Source of the DNA: JAGZEG01 sp963930185 | GTDB taxonomy: Bacteria; Actinomycetota; Coriobacteriia; Coriobacteriales; UMGS124 | Direction: 5' to 3' | Length of the DNA stretch: 64,000 nucleotides | Assembly: GCA_963930185.1 (NCBI GenBank) | Contig: CAWVLT010000002.1 | Coordinates: forward strand, 1-64,000 | Shown: positions 51,906 to 60,649 of the stretch, piece after piece | How the letters are laid out: every line of letters begins with the position of its first letter | Numbering within the stretch: the stretch's first letter is position 1 | Program-made: the position numbers and the translations under genes | Notes under the pieces: model-generated | Seen by the model: only the letters and a program-made list of their open reading frames with translations | Databases searched by the model: none | Told to the model about the DNA's origin: nothing

Positions 51906-53507
51906 CTATACCCTGGAATTGAGCAGCTGGATGAGTTCCTCGCGGCTCGTCACGCCGAGCTTGCGATAGAGGTTGCGGACGTGCGTGTACACGGTACTCT
52001 CGGAGACGAGCAGCGTCTTGGCCACGTAGACCGAGCTGTGCCCACGCCCCACGAAGCTCAGCACCTCGGTCTCGCGCGGGGAGAGGCCCGCCGTCGACGC
52101 CAGACGCGCCAGGCGCTCGTCGAAGGACTCTGCGGACACGGGAGCGGCGACGGCGTCGGCGTGCAGCAGGCCCGCCTCCCCGCTGTCAACCCCAACAGGG
52201 CTACCACCGCCTGCGTCGGCGCGTCCGGTGCCGCTGGCGGCCCCGGCCTGATCCCCCGCGGTTGCCGAAAGGCCTCCGGGCAGCAGGTCGCCCGCGTCAA
52301 GCGTCAGCCGCCACGAGTTGAGGCACCCGCTGAACAGAAGCCAGCAGCCATAGACCGCCGTGAGCACCACGAGCACCAGCACGTTGTTCTCGATGAGATT
52401 GGCCACGCTTCCACCGAGGAAGATTCCCAGGATGCCCATGCCGCAGAATATGCCGACGAGGGCCGCGAACATCGTGGTGCGCGAGAACTCGCCCGCGTTG
52501 GCAACGGCGCAGGCGGCGGCGATGGCCACCACGCTCACCATGGAGTAGAAGACATAGATGGACGCAAGGCCGCACTCGTAGACGACAGAGCCGGCTGGAA
52601 ACGAGCAGAGCACGAGCGAGACCGCGGCAAACGCCGGGAGATAGACCTGGTACACGAAGGAGAAGATGGGCCGTTTGCCCCTGAGCGTAGCGAACGGGAG
52701 CAGGGCGACGGCGCCCACGACCATTCCCAGATGTTGGGCGTCGAGCGCCCCGTCAAAGAGGTAGGCGGGCTGGACCCCCATCGCAAACGAGGAGATCGCC
52801 ATGCCCAATAGCGGCACGCCCATAACCGAGAGAAAGGCCCTGAGCCGCCGCGGTGACCTCGTGGTCGGACGCTCTTGGGAGTCGCGCGCGTCTGTCGGCC
52901 ACTCGCAGGAACACGTCGGCGACCCAGAACGGTTGAACGCCATGGCAAGCGGCCATGCCATGCCCGCAAGCAGAAACGCAAGATAGGCGATCTCCGCCCC
53001 GGCAGCGCCCAAACAGTGCCCGACGAGGGAGTTGCAGCAGGCGGAGATGCCCGAGGCAATGGCGATGCGGACGATGGCGCCCGACAGGCCGACATCGGAA
53101 AGGCACCACGCCCACAGCACGCACACGCATATGGTGCTCGCACTCGCGAGAAGCGCGCAGGCCAGGGAAAGGGCCGGGCCGGCGGCGGGCTGAAGCAGCA
53201 GCACAAGGGAGAACCCGCCGCTGCCGACCAGATACATCAGGACCAGTGCGGCGACAAGCGCATGGCGAGCGCGCGCGGAGAGGCGCGGCCGTGGAAAATG
53301 GCCCGACCAGACGATGACGGCGATCGCGACCAGCATGGTGCAGACGAGCAGGGGCGGCGCGAAGAACCCCGTGTAGTCGGCCGCATCCGCACCTCTGATG
53401 ACCATGACGTTGGGCGAGTAGATGAGAAGCGTCGTGAAGAACGCGGAGAACGAGGCCATCCGCATGACCTCGCGCCCGAAGGCGCCACCCTCCCTGCTCA
53501 TGCGCAT
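51906..53507 (-). CDS. membrane-spanning LuxR regulator (E)
   Basis: 533 residues, ten to twelve membrane helices and a LuxR domain (about 465-530, LSPRETEVLSFVGRGHSSVY and VSESTVYTHVRNLYRKL). A long Gly/Ala/Asp-rich linker (about 400-460) separates the membrane part from the DNA-binding domain. Start taken as ATG 53507; ATG 53501 is equally possible. Divergent from flavoprotein 6 across 418 bases and probably its regulator. Confidence 0.9.
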   Translation of the reverse strand: MRMSREGGAFGREVMRMASFSAFFTTLLIYSPNVMVIRGADAADYTGFFAPPLLVCTMLVAIAVIVWSGHFPRPRLSARARHALVAALVLMYLVGSGGFSLVLLLQPAAGPALSLACALLASASTICVCVLWAWCLSDVGLSGAIVRIAIASGISACCNSLVGHCLGAAGAEIAYLAFLLAGMAWPLAMAFNRSGSPTCSCEWPTDARDSQERPTTRSPRRLRAFLSVMGVPLLGMAISSFAMGVQPAYLFDGALDAQHLGMVVGAVALLPFATLRGKRPIFSFVYQVYLPAFAAVSLVLCSFPAGSVVYECGLASIYVFYSMVSVVAIAAACAVANAGEFSRTTMFAALVGIFCGMGILGIFLGGSVANLIENNVLVLVVLTAVYGCWLLFSGCLNSWRLTLDAGDLLPGGLSATAGDQAGAASGTGRADAGGGSPVGVDSGEAGLLHADAVAAPVSAESFDERLARLASTAGLSPRETEVLSFVGRGHSSVYVAKTLLVSESTVYTHVRNLYRKLGVTSREELIQLLNSRV

Positions 53508-53925
53508 ATCCCCTGCCCCCTCGACAAGTCCCGCGTGCCGCAAAGCGCCGTCAACGACGTCCCCCTGCGGAGCTATGGCGCTCCCCTGGAATTGTAGCGC
53601 TTTGCCTGGCCAAGTCGCACGGCAATCCACCGGTGACGGACACGCGGCGTGCCATGGGGCAGAGCAGGTAAACCTGGCAGAGAAGCCGCAGCTCGGATAT
53701 GTCAATACCGATCACATCAAGGTTTCCTTGATATCGACGCGCGGCCATGGCGCCACCCCCTCAACGCTTGCCTAAACGATTGCCCTGGCAAATCCCCAGG
53801 TTCCACGATGGCGCACCGCACGCCCCCGGACTAAGGTGAGAGACGTTCCCGACGCCCGGGGCGGTCAGCGCGCAGGCGCGCATCCCGCCGGCGGGCGCAC
53901 ATCACACGAAGCCAAGGAGGCTTAC
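53508..53925. promoter_or_regulatory. divergent control region, LuxR E / flavoprotein 6
   Basis: No gene. Contains the palindrome at 53716-53732 and a CCTGG/CCAGG dyad near 53784-53800. AAGGAGG at 53914-53920 is the flavoprotein ribosome site. Confidence 0.55.
53716..53732. promoter_or_regulatory. candidate operator palindrome
   Basis: ATCAAGG-TTT-CCTTGAT, a perfect 7+3+7 dyad about 195 bases before the flavoprotein start and 210 before the LuxR E start. Confidence 0.6.
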
Positions 53926-55716
53926 ATGGAACTCAATCGCAGGGACTTCCTCAAGACCGCAGGCGTCGCCGCCTCGGCCGCCGCAGTTGCCAGCATGGCC
54001 ACCACCGCCTTCGCCGAGGAGCCGCCCGCCGGCGCCCCCGCAGGCGAGGCTCCCGAGGGCGGCGCGCCCGCCGGCGGTCCCGGTGGTGCGCCTGCCGCCG
54101 ACGCGACGAACGAGGAGCCCCAGGGCGACTGGCACGAGGCTCCCGCCGAGGTCACCGAGTTCGCCCAGGAGATCGACTGCGACGTCGTGGTGTGCGGCCA
54201 CGGCTTTGCCGGCATCACCTGCTGCCGCGAGCTGGCCGAGGAGGGCGTGAACGTCTACCTCATCGAGAAGCAGGAGGAGGAGTCCTTCGCCGCCGTGGGC
54301 AACGAGTTCGCGTCCCTGAACTCCGACATCCTCAAGGAGCGCGGCGTGCCGGAGATCGACCCGGTGGACTTCTACCAGAACTTCATGAAGATCACCGCCA
54401 ACCAGCCCAACCCCGAGCTGGTCATGAAGTTTGCCCAGAACTCCGGCGAGGCCACCAACTGGTATCTGTCGGCGCTGACCGACGAGGACTTCGCCACGAT
54501 GACCACGGCCTTCTTCCCCAAGACCGAGCATCAAATGGACGAACTCTCCGGCATCAAGTTCTGGCCGAGCGTGTGCTCGTTCTACGGCGAGTGCAACCAG
54601 ACCAAGATCCACGAGTACAACCGCGAGCTGGCCAAGGAGGCCGGCGCCACCTTCATGTTCGGCACCGAGGCCTGGTACATCGTCATGGACAACGGCGCGG
54701 TGGCCGGCCTGGTTGCCAAGCAGGGTGACAGCTACATCAAGTTCAACTGCAAGGCCGTGGTGTGCGCCTGCGGCGGCTTTGGCGGCAACGCCCAGATGAT
54801 GAACGACCTCATCCCCGACATGTACAACGCCCTGGTCGGCGACGAGGAGCTTTACGCCATGAGCGGCAACAACGGCCGCGGCGTGCAGATGGCTTACTGG
54901 GCCGGCGCGCACCTGGAGACCACGCCCGTGGGCGGCATGAACATGAAGGGCCTGGCCGTCCCCGGCAAGATGAACGTCCTGCCGCAGGCGCTGTGGATCG
55001 ACGAGCGCGGCAAGCGCTTCTGCAACGAGTACTACCCCACCTCCGAGCAGCGCGGCTGGCAGCCCATCTTCATGAACCGCTCTACGAAGTTCGCCGTCGT
55101 TGACGACAACTTCACCGAGTACCGCCAGTACACCCTGCCGCAGCACGCCGGCTTCACCGCCAGCGAGGAGAACATCGCCGCGCTGCGCGAGTCGCTGGAC
55201 ACCGCCTACGCCAAGTTCAACGGCACCTACGAGGAGCCGGCCGAGGAGGAGGGCCAGGGCGGTCCCGCCGGCGGCCCCATGACCACGGTGGAGTTCTTCG
55301 CCGATGACACCCTCGAGGGCCTGGCTGCCCAGATGGGCCTTGAAGGCGAGGCCGTGGACAACTTCGTCCAGCAGATCGCCGACTGGAACCAGTACTGCGC
55401 CGACGGTGCCGACCAGCAGTTCGGCCGCGACGCCGCCGTGCTGTTCCCCGTCGACACGCCCCCGTACTACGCCTGCAGCTTCGAGCCCGTCCTGGGCGAG
55501 ACCATGGTCACCATGGGCGGCATCATCACCGACGGCGAGCAGAACGCCCTGGACAAGGACTTCAACCCCATCCCCGGCCTGTACGTGACCGGCAACGACT
55601 GCGGCCGCCGCTTCGGCCAGGAGTACGTGACGCCCATCCCCGGCTGCAGCTTGGGCTTCTGCATCACCCTGGGCCGCGAGTGCGGCAAGTCGATCGGCAA
55701 GTTCCTGAGCGCGTAG
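53926..55716 (+). CDS. Tat-exported FAD fumarate-reductase-like flavoprotein (6)
   Basis: 596 residues. Tat signal LNRRDFLKTAGVAASAAA; a Pro/Gly/Ala-rich linker (about 31-65); FAD motif VVVCGHGFAGI (91-96), where the first middle residue is His rather than Ala/Cys. GKRFCNEY and, near the C-terminus, GLYVTGNDCGRRFG. A second Glu/Gly/Pro-rich insertion lies at about 440-455. AAGGAGG five bases upstream of the ATG is a strong site. Divergent from LuxR E. Substrate unknown. Confidence 0.93.
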   Translation: MELNRRDFLKTAGVAASAAAVASMATTAFAEEPPAGAPAGEAPEGGAPAGGPGGAPAADATNEEPQGDWHEAPAEVTEFAQEIDCDVVVCGHGFAGITCCRELAEEGVNVYLIEKQEEESFAAVGNEFASLNSDILKERGVPEIDPVDFYQNFMKITANQPNPELVMKFAQNSGEATNWYLSALTDEDFATMTTAFFPKTEHQMDELSGIKFWPSVCSFYGECNQTKIHEYNRELAKEAGATFMFGTEAWYIVMDNGAVAGLVAKQGDSYIKFNCKAVVCACGGFGGNAQMMNDLIPDMYNALVGDEELYAMSGNNGRGVQMAYWAGAHLETTPVGGMNMKGLAVPGKMNVLPQALWIDERGKRFCNEYYPTSEQRGWQPIFMNRSTKFAVVDDNFTEYRQYTLPQHAGFTASEENIAALRESLDTAYAKFNGTYEEPAEEEGQGGPAGGPMTTVEFFADDTLEGLAAQMGLEGEAVDNFVQQIADWNQYCADGADQQFGRDAAVLFPVDTPPYYACSFEPVLGETMVTMGGIITDGEQNALDKDFNPIPGLYVTGNDCGRRFGQEYVTPIPGCSLGFCITLGRECGKSIGKFLSA

Positions 55717-55840
55717 GGCCTCGAGCTCCATACGTCCTCGTAGGTCGGTTTCGAACGAGCGAACGAGCCCGTGAGGATATCGCACGAACCCGCGGGTCAG
55801 CTCCAACGGATCCGCAAAGCGGGCCATACAAACGCACAAA

Positions 55841-55880
55841 CCCCCGATCGCAGGTCAGGATGGCGATCGGGGGCCTTTCC
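55841..55880 (+). terminator. terminator of flavoprotein 6
   Basis: CCCCCGATCGC (55841-55851) and GCGATCGGGGG (55863-55873), 11-bp perfect stem, then CCTTTCC. It lies 125 bases after the stop. Confidence 0.8.
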
Positions 55881-56023
55881 GTACGTCACGCATGTCATAT
55901 CCCGCATGCCATAAGGCAGAAAGTCAGGCGAGGACACCGCCCTCAAGCATGCTTGCCCATCAGAGTGCGCATATCCCTCAGTACGCCGGATTGAGCCATC
56001 GCATGCGCGTCGAGGTGACCACT

Positions 56024-56058
56024 AAAGGCCGCGCCGGGCTGATGCCGACGCGGCCTTT
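56024..56058. terminator. bidirectional-type hairpin near yccF
   Basis: AAAGGCCGCG (56024-56033) and CGCGGCCTTT (56049-56058) with T residues on the plus side (CCTTTGTTTG). Between convergent transcripts. Confidence 0.7.
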
Positions 56059-56137
56059 GTTTGTGCCATCTGGAACCATGGGAAACCTAAGGCGCCTTCC
56101 CTGCCCCACATGCGGCTTTTGGGTGCGCCATCCCGCC

Positions 56138-56506
56138 CTACTTCACCTCGGCGCCGAAGGGGCACAGGGCGAGCTTGGCCATCTTGAACAGCTGCACGCC
56201 AAACGGGATTCCCGCGATGGTGATGCAGTACACAAGGCCCACGATCACATACGCGAGCGCCGCCCACCAGCCGAACAGGATCACCCAGAACACGTTGGCG
56301 ATGGTGGAGGGTGCGCCGCCGCCATAGGTGATGGTGCGTCCGAACGGCGTGAGCGTGAGCGACGCCATCTTGAACGCCTGGCGCCCCAGCGGGATGCCGA
56401 TGATCGTGATGTAGCAGATGAGCCCCACGATGCAGAACAGAAGCGCCGTCACCCACCCGCCGGTCACGATCCATATGAGGTTGAAGATCACGCTGAGGCA
56501 GCCCAT
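56138..56506 (-). CDS. YccF-domain membrane protein
   Basis: 122 residues with two internally similar halves (GLICYITIIGIPLGRQAFKMA and GLVYCITIAGIPFGVQLFKMA), the YccF (DUF307) duplication, and four hydrophobic stretches. Inner-membrane or cytoplasmic-membrane protein of unknown role. The last residues (CPFGAEVK) follow the second repeat directly. Single gene. Confidence 0.93.
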   Translation of the reverse strand: MGCLSVIFNLIWIVTGGWVTALLFCIVGLICYITIIGIPLGRQAFKMASLTLTPFGRTITYGGGAPSTIANVFWVILFGWWAALAYVIVGLVYCITIAGIPFGVQLFKMAKLALCPFGAEVK

Positions 56507-56615
56507 GTCGTCAGCTCCCGTCGTTCGTCATGTGCGGGCCCTGCTATCGTCGCAGGCCTTATACCCATCCGCGACACCCGGGCGCACGGCCCGGGCATCA
56601 CGGATGCTCGCGGGC

Positions 56616-57794
56616 CTACGCGCGCTCGTGCACGCTTGCGCCTTCAAGCAGCACACGCTCGAGCACGGCGTCGGTCGCCAGGGTGGGCAGGGCGCTCCAG
56701 ATGCACACGTCGGCGTCCTTGCCGACCTCGAGGGTGCCCACGCGATCCTCGACGCCCAGGATCTCGGCGGCGTTGGAGGTGACCATGGCAAGCGCGCGCA
56801 CCGGGTCCATGCCCTCGCGCACCGCCTCGCCCATCTCGTACACCAGCATGCCACAGACCGAGACCGGGCCATCGGTCATCACGGCAACGCGCACGCCGCG
56901 GTCGTCGAGGCCCTTGAGGCACTCGTAGTCGATGATGCCGCCCTCGCCGGGGAACAGCGCGTTATTGACCGGGCCGAAGATGACGCCGCGCACGTGCGGG
57001 TCGGTGAGCTCGTCGTAGAAGTCCGAGGCACCCTGGGCGTGGTCGATCGTGACCTCGATGTCGAACTCGCGCGCGATGTCGATGACCTGGGTCATGTCGT
57101 GCATGTAGGTGTGGACCTTGAGCGGGATCTGCTTCTCGACCACCGGGATACCGTGCTCGAGGCCCAGGTCGAACTCGGGGGCCTTGGCACGCTGGTCCTC
57201 GGGCTTGCCGGCGGCCTCGTCGGCCTGGGCGGCCTGCTTCTTGGCGAGGTAGGCCTTGACGTCGCGCAGGTAGGTGCGCAGCAGGTAGTTGATGCCCATG
57301 CGCGTCATGGGAAGCTGCTGCTTCTTGGAGTAGACGCCCTTGGGGTTGATGCCCGTGGCGGCCTTGAGCACCGCCGGGTGACGCACGATGCGCTCGTCGA
57401 GCGAGGCACCGGCCGACTTGAGCACGACGCCCCAGCCACCGATGACGTTGCCCGAGCCGGGGATGATGAGGCTCGTGGTGATGCCCTGCTCAAGCGCGAT
57501 GCCGAAGTACTTGCTCGCCGGGTTGACGCCGTACAGGGCGTCAAGCTCGGGGGTGCGGGGGTTGGTGAGCTCGTTGAGGTCCTCGTTCTCGCCCTCGATG
57601 CCGCCCACGTGGCTGTGCGCGTCCACGAAGCCGGGGGTCACCGCCTTGCCGGTGGCGTCGATGACCTCCTCGCCGGCGGCAGGCTCCAGGCCCGCGCCGA
57701 TCTCGACGATCTTGCCGTCCTCGATGCGCAGGTCGGCCTCGATGACGCCGGCCTTGCCCATCGTGTAGAGGGTGCCTCCCTTGATTACAGCCAT
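56616..57794 (-). CDS. amidohydrolase with intact metal-binding HxH
   Basis: 392 residues of the amidohydrolase superfamily. The first metal motif GFVDAHSHVGG has His60 and His62; further His (KVHTYMHDM, TIDHAQGAS) and the last metal Asp (MTDGPVS) are present. Closing beta strands VEVGKDADVCIW match the family C-terminus. It overlaps the preceding paralogue by ten bases. Substrate unknown; a cyclic amide or imidazolone is possible but unproven. Probably last gene of a two-gene operon. Confidence 0.92.
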   Translation of the reverse strand: MAVIKGGTLYTMGKAGVIEADLRIEDGKIVEIGAGLEPAAGEEVIDATGKAVTPGFVDAHSHVGGIEGENEDLNELTNPRTPELDALYGVNPASKYFGIALEQGITTSLIIPGSGNVIGGWGVVLKSAGASLDERIVRHPAVLKAATGINPKGVYSKKQQLPMTRMGINYLLRTYLRDVKAYLAKKQAAQADEAAGKPEDQRAKAPEFDLGLEHGIPVVEKQIPLKVHTYMHDMTQVIDIAREFDIEVTIDHAQGASDFYDELTDPHVRGVIFGPVNNALFPGEGGIIDYECLKGLDDRGVRVAVMTDGPVSVCGMLVYEMGEAVREGMDPVRALAMVTSNAAEILGVEDRVGTLEVGKDADVCIWSALPTLATDAVLERVLLEGASVHERA

Positions 57795-58951
57795 GTGTGC
57801 TCGTCCCCCTCCTGGTAGATGGCCCTGCCGGCCTGATAGGTGCGAACGTTGCGTGCCTGATAGGTAAGGAGCGGATCTGCCGTCCAGATGGACACGTCGG
57901 CGCGACGACCGGGCTGGATGGAGCCAGTGAGGTCGTCGATGCCCAGGATCTTGGCGGCGTCGCTCGTGACGGTGGGCAGCACGGCGTCGGAGTCGTGCAG
58001 CTCCTTCATGAGCATGCCGGCGCACCAGATCATGTCCTCGCGGCAGTAGAAGGAATTGGTGTACTCGCCGCCCATCGCGATGAGGGCGCCCTTCCTTTTG
58101 AGCGCGGCGATGGCGCCCATGTCGAGGGCGAGCGCGTCCTCGTCGAGCGGGTTGGAGCCGGGGCGCACGATGAGGGGCACGCCCTTCTCCACGATCCAGT
58201 CGTCATCGGCGGTGAGGCCGAAGCCGTTGACGAGCACCAGGCGCACCGCAGGGTACTTCTCGGTGATGGCGCGCACGTGCTGCGCCGCGATGGCCGAGTC
58301 GCAGGAGACCCACAGGGGCAGCTCGCCGTCGGTCACGCGCTTGAGCGCGGCGAGCTTGTCATCGGGCGTCTCGTCGGGCTTGGGGTCGTAGGAGCTGGCA
58401 CGGCGCAGCTGCTCGTCGAGGGTCGCGAAGATCCACATGCGCGTCTGAGGGGCCTTCTCCTTCTTGCCGTAGGAGTTCTTGAGGTTCTTGCCGTGCACCG
58501 AGGCCATCATGGCGCAGCCGCGACGTACGGACATCTTGTAGGGGTTCACGCCGTCGGCCTCGAAGGCGTTGACGATGCCGCCGAACAGGTTGTTGTCGGT
58601 GGGGGCCACGCCAAAGGTGGTGATGCCGAAGCGTCCGAGCTGCTGGCGCATGGCGGCACGCCCGTTGAAGGCGTAGAACGTGTCAAGCTGCGGGGTGATA
58701 GGGTCGGAGAGCTCGTCGTTGTCCATCGACGACGGACGGATCTCTGTCATCGAGCCGTTCACGCCCCATGCGGAGATGACCTGGCAGAAGCCCGGCAGCA
58801 CGTGCATGTCAGTGGCGTCGACGACCTCCTCGCCCGCCTGGGGGGCAAGGCCCTCCCCCACCTCGGCGATGACGCCGTCGCTCACGCGGACGTCCGCGAC
58901 GCGCGTCGCGTTGCCAAGGCCATCGTGAACGCATCCATTTTGAATAAGCAT
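57785..58951 (-). CDS. amidohydrolase-like protein lacking the metal HxH
   Basis: 388 residues, same fold as the next gene (shared EEVVDAT, ITPQLDTFYAFNG and PGRRADVSIWTADP blocks). Where the paralogue has AHSH, this reads GFCQVISAWG (Ile59 and Ala61), and the later His and Asp ligands are also gone (for example VNGFG in place of DHAQG, GGEYTNS in place of TDGPVS). It is most likely a non-catalytic partner of the adjacent enzyme, or uses a different chemistry. First gene of the pair; the ribosome site is weak (GAGG nine bases upstream). Confidence 0.85.
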   Translation of the reverse strand: MLIQNGCVHDGLGNATRVADVRVSDGVIAEVGEGLAPQAGEEVVDATDMHVLPGFCQVISAWGVNGSMTEIRPSSMDNDELSDPITPQLDTFYAFNGRAAMRQQLGRFGITTFGVAPTDNNLFGGIVNAFEADGVNPYKMSVRRGCAMMASVHGKNLKNSYGKKEKAPQTRMWIFATLDEQLRRASSYDPKPDETPDDKLAALKRVTDGELPLWVSCDSAIAAQHVRAITEKYPAVRLVLVNGFGLTADDDWIVEKGVPLIVRPGSNPLDEDALALDMGAIAALKRKGALIAMGGEYTNSFYCREDMIWCAGMLMKELHDSDAVLPTVTSDAAKILGIDDLTGSIQPGRRADVSIWTADPLLTYQARNVRTYQAGRAIYQEGDEHTWL

Positions 58952-59130
58952 CTTGGTTCCTCAGCTCCCTCTTGTCTCGACCGGACTGATTTCGCAAGCA
59001 TTCCCGCTGCCAGCATGGCCGGCACCAGTCGGGGCGTGCGTCCGCTGCATGGCAGGTCGGGTCAAGGAACCATCATAACCCCTCGCGGCGCGTCGGGCGT
59101 CACGAGGCACGGGATATTCGGGAGAAGGAG
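58952..59130. other. upstream region of the amidohydrolase pair
   Basis: No gene. TTGACC on the minus strand (around 59055-59060) is a possible -35; no convincing -10 follows. Confidence 0.35.
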
Positions 59131-59175
59131 GCAAAAACAAAAATCAGGGCCATGAGCTCGTGCCCATGACCCTGA
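59131..59175 (-). terminator. terminator of the 5S rRNA
   Basis: An 11-bp stem TCAGGGTCATG / CATGGCCCTGA (59165-59175 / 59144-59154) followed on the minus strand by TTTTTGTTTTT. Confidence 0.92.
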
Positions 59176-59203
59176 CTTGGTGTCTCTGCAAGTGCTTTGC
59201 GTT

Positions 59204-59320
<117 letters not shown>

Positions 59321-59422
59321 CAACGCAAAACACTTTCAAAGCGCAAGGATATATATTACGCGAATTCATCGGTCGTAGCAGCGGGGATCAAAGAGATGGC
59401 GCATGCTTCACACGATGCACAC

Positions 59423-59453
59423 GTTATACTCTCACCACCTCCGTGTCGCGCAA
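59423..59453 (-). promoter_or_regulatory. candidate promoter of the 5S rRNA
   Basis: TTGCGC, 19 bases, TATAAC on the minus strand, about 100 bases upstream of the mature 5S. Spacing is longer than ideal. Confidence 0.4.
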
Positions 59454-59496
59454 TATCTGCCGTATCCTGGAGGCAACGACACTCCCGAGTCAGCTC

Positions 59497-60082
59497 ACTT
59501 CTGATCTGGGACGACGAGTGGGTGTACAACTCCGCGCCGTGGCAGGGCGACCGCATCGGCGGCGAGGATCGCGACACACAGGAGGTCTACGACTCCATCG
59601 CCATGCTGTTCGACCCCGACGTGGACTGGACCACGACCGAGGAGTACGCCGGCTTTGACGCCACCATGGCGGCCAACGCCGTGAAGGCCGACACCCTCGA
59701 GGAGCTGGCCGAGGGTCTGGGCCTTCCGGTCGACGCCTTCCTTGCCCAGGTGGAGCGCTACAACGGCTACTGCGAGACCGGCCTGGACGACGAGTTCCAC
59801 AAAGATAAGCGCTTCCTGCTGCCCGTGAAGACCCCGCCGTTCTACGGCATCAAGAACGAGCCGTACACCCTGTGCATCACCGGCGGCCTGAGCACCGACA
59901 TCCAGATGCACGTGTGCGACGCCAACAGCGACCCCATCCCCGGCCTGTACGGCATCGGCACGGTGATCGGCGACATGTTCGGCGACATCTACGACTACCG
60001 CTGCCCCGGCATCAACCTCGGCGGCTGCTGCGACACCTTTGGCTACCTGCTCGGCAAGAAGCTCGTCAGCGGCGAGTGGTAA
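59497..60082 (+). pseudogene. truncated Tat-flavoprotein (C-terminal fragment)
   Basis: Only about 195 C-terminal residues of a seventh fumarate-reductase-like flavoprotein: WDDEWVYNSAPWQGDRIGG, KADTLEELAEGLGLPVDAF, TPPFYGIKNEPYTL, GLYGIGTVIGDMFG and the family ending. It is open to its natural stop, but the Tat signal and FAD dinucleotide fold are missing, and the sequence upstream is the 5S region. The break is near 59497. It looks like a remnant from a deletion or rearrangement at the 5S locus. Confidence 0.9.
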
Positions 60083-60649
60083 CACGAGCAATACGCCACC
60101 CACGATAGGGAGTCGAGCTATCGCTGCGGCAGACAGTAGACAGGTGCGCACGTCAATAACGCAAACATGTTAGCAGCACGAAGGACGTCCCGGCGTAAGG
60201 CCCAAGCTCACGAGCCTTGCGTCGGGACGTCTCTGTTCAGCTGCGCAAGAAGTCCGCTGTTCTGCTAAAAAAGTTCAAGTTAGGATGAATTCGGGGAGTG
60301 AAGTCTCTCCAAGTTCCGCCGTCATCAACGGCATGCCCACGCAAAAGGAAAGAGTCTGCAGCCATTTACCCTTTTTACCTGCACTTTTTCAGACTCACTC
60401 ACATCGCACCACAAAAGGAGGCAGACTGGCCGGACGCACTCATCTGCCCAGTCCCTTCCTAACCTCACATTTTTTAGCACTTAGACGCATATTCCGCGCA
60501 ATTCCCACCCAATACGTCGGGTAGCCAACCGGTACAATACCAATACGACCGATGCAGCATGAACAGTGTCGTATGCCAGCGAGCTGCGCAAGTAAAGGTG
60601 CCCGCCCGCAAGCGCAAAGAGCACGACCAACCGAGAGGTGCAGAGACGC
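60083..60649. other. gap after the flavoprotein remnant
   Basis: No supportable gene. It holds an 18-bp hairpin (60184-60230), ACCTGCACTTTTT at 60377-60389 (shared with 51774-51786), and the upstream region of the acyltransferase gene. Confidence 0.55.
60184..60230 (+). terminator. hairpin downstream of the flavoprotein remnant
   Basis: An 18-bp stem (60184-60201 / 60213-60230) with two G-U pairs, followed by TCTGTT. Probably the old terminator of the truncated gene. Confidence 0.75.

Larger units (their letters stand above)
55717..56137. other. gap with two hairpins, no gene
   Basis: Holds the flavoprotein 6 terminator (55841-55880) and a 10-bp hairpin (56024-56058) facing the YccF gene. 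Nothing else supported. Confidence 0.6.

Noticed and set aside
53902..55839. Long open frame on the minus strand over flavoprotein 6
   Set aside because: It mirrors the codons of a strong plus-strand gene, has biased composition and no recognisable domain; an effect of high GC.
60285..60524. 79-codon frame downstream of the flavoprotein remnant
   Set aside because: No ribosome site, no similarity seen, composition like non-coding DNA.
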